In this document: in pieces, positions 63,937 through 64,000 of the stretch
Layout: every line of letters starts with the position of its first letter
Position numbering within the stretch: the first letter of the stretch is position 1
Source of the DNA: Luteibacter rhizovicinus
GTDB lineage: Bacteria; Pseudomonadota; Gammaproteobacteria; Xanthomonadales; Rhodanobacteraceae
NCBI RefSeq assembly: GCF_004342265.1
Contig: NZ_SMCS01000012.1
Coordinates: 1-64,000 of the forward strand
Length of the DNA stretch: 64,000 nt
Direction of reading: 5' to 3'
Program-made: the position numbers and the translations under genes
The notes under the pieces: model-generated
Database searches by the model: none
The model's input: only the letters and a program-made list of their open reading frames with translations
What the model was told of the DNA's origin: nothing

Positions 63937-64000
63937 ATGACCGCAGCGACGCGCATAGACACCACCCGAACCATCCGCGCGCCGCGCGGCACGGAGCTTT
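63937..64000 (+). CDS. hutU: Urocanate hydratase, first codons only (cut by window end)
   Basis: Only 21 codons are visible, starting MTAATRIDTTRTIRAPRG and then TEL. The pattern 'T-R-x-I-R-A-P-x-G-T-x-L' matches the start of urocanase (HutU), the second enzyme of histidine degradation. The gene is open to the window end. With so little sequence the call rests on that short motif alone. It is divergent from the ada-alkA gene across about 135 bases. Confidence 0.6.
   Translation, partial: MTAATRIDTTRTIRAPRGTEL

Overview
The window is a dense stretch of high-GC chromosome from a gammaproteobacterium of the Xanthomonadales, most likely the Rhodanobacteraceae (Luteibacter/Dyella/Rhodanobacter type). 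This is inferred from family content and order: tldD/pmbA with darP between them, accA near dnaE, a three-part pntAA/pntAB/pntB transhydrogenase, an M4 metallopeptidase with a pre-peptidase C-terminal domain, an SPFH/Arc pair, and REP-type intergenic repeats built on GTGGGAGCGCGCCTGCGCGC. No rRNA, tRNA, CRISPR array, intact insertion sequence or prophage was recognised. Most of it reads as core chromosome with small accessory pockets.

Region by region. 0-6 kb: a possible insertion-sequence end, a sterol-desaturase-family membrane hydroxylase, then the TldD/PmbA protease pair flanking DarP and a DUF1653 protein. 6-8.5 kb: a divergent HMG-CoA-lyase-like TIM-barrel enzyme followed by a PAS-GGDEF diguanylate cyclase. 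8.5-13 kb: a minus-strand run of ispA, xseB, tilS, a NYN-LOTUS putative RNase and accA. 13-15.2 kb: an accessory pocket of two intact secreted lectin-like paralogues and one decayed copy. 15.2-21 kb: dnaE, a Nudix hydrolase, a FEN-like exonuclease and a nitroreductase. 21-26 kb: the proton-translocating transhydrogenase, whose genes are split by an opposite-strand operon encoding a sigma factor, a small membrane protein and a DUF3106 protein. 26-31.3 kb: sufT, then two exoproteases (M4 and S8 families) separated by a gene-poor, repeat-rich stretch.

31-38 kb holds a short asparaginase, an AidB-like flavoprotein, wrbA, YihY, a periplasmic thioredoxin, acylphosphatase and a copper-delivery pair (Sco and PCuAC). 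38-49.5 kb holds an SPFH/Arc operon with a palindromic operator in its promoter, a transglutaminase-like protein, purT, a membrane-anchored glutamate-synthase-like protein, a repeat-containing membrane protein, an NAD-binding epimerase-like protein, and mrcB (PBP1b) with a TPR lipoprotein that fits the LpoP activator. 49.6-54.5 kb: hemE, a WGR protein, aroB-aroK, an epimerase-like protein and a glycerate-kinase-like protein. 54.5-58 kb: pdxH, yjbQ, and a TetR/efflux module with two palindromic operators. 58-64 kb: a cobalamin-binding-type protein coupled to bpt, a nucleotide-pyrophosphatase-like lipoprotein, a Gln-rich secreted protein, an alkylation-repair pair (Ada-AlkA fusion and Ogt), and the first codons of a probable hutU.

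Many neighbours are translationally coupled by 4-nt ATGA overlaps: tilS/NYN, DUF3106/membrane protein/sigma factor, pntAB/pntB, wrbA/DUF2069, YihY/thioredoxin, sco/PCuAC, aroK/aroB, bpt/cobalamin-binding protein and alkA/ogt. The best-supported regulatory features are two promoters with embedded palindromes, at 39.4 kb and 56.2 kb, each beside a gene for a matching DNA-binding protein. All functions are inferred from reading the sequence; no database search was run.
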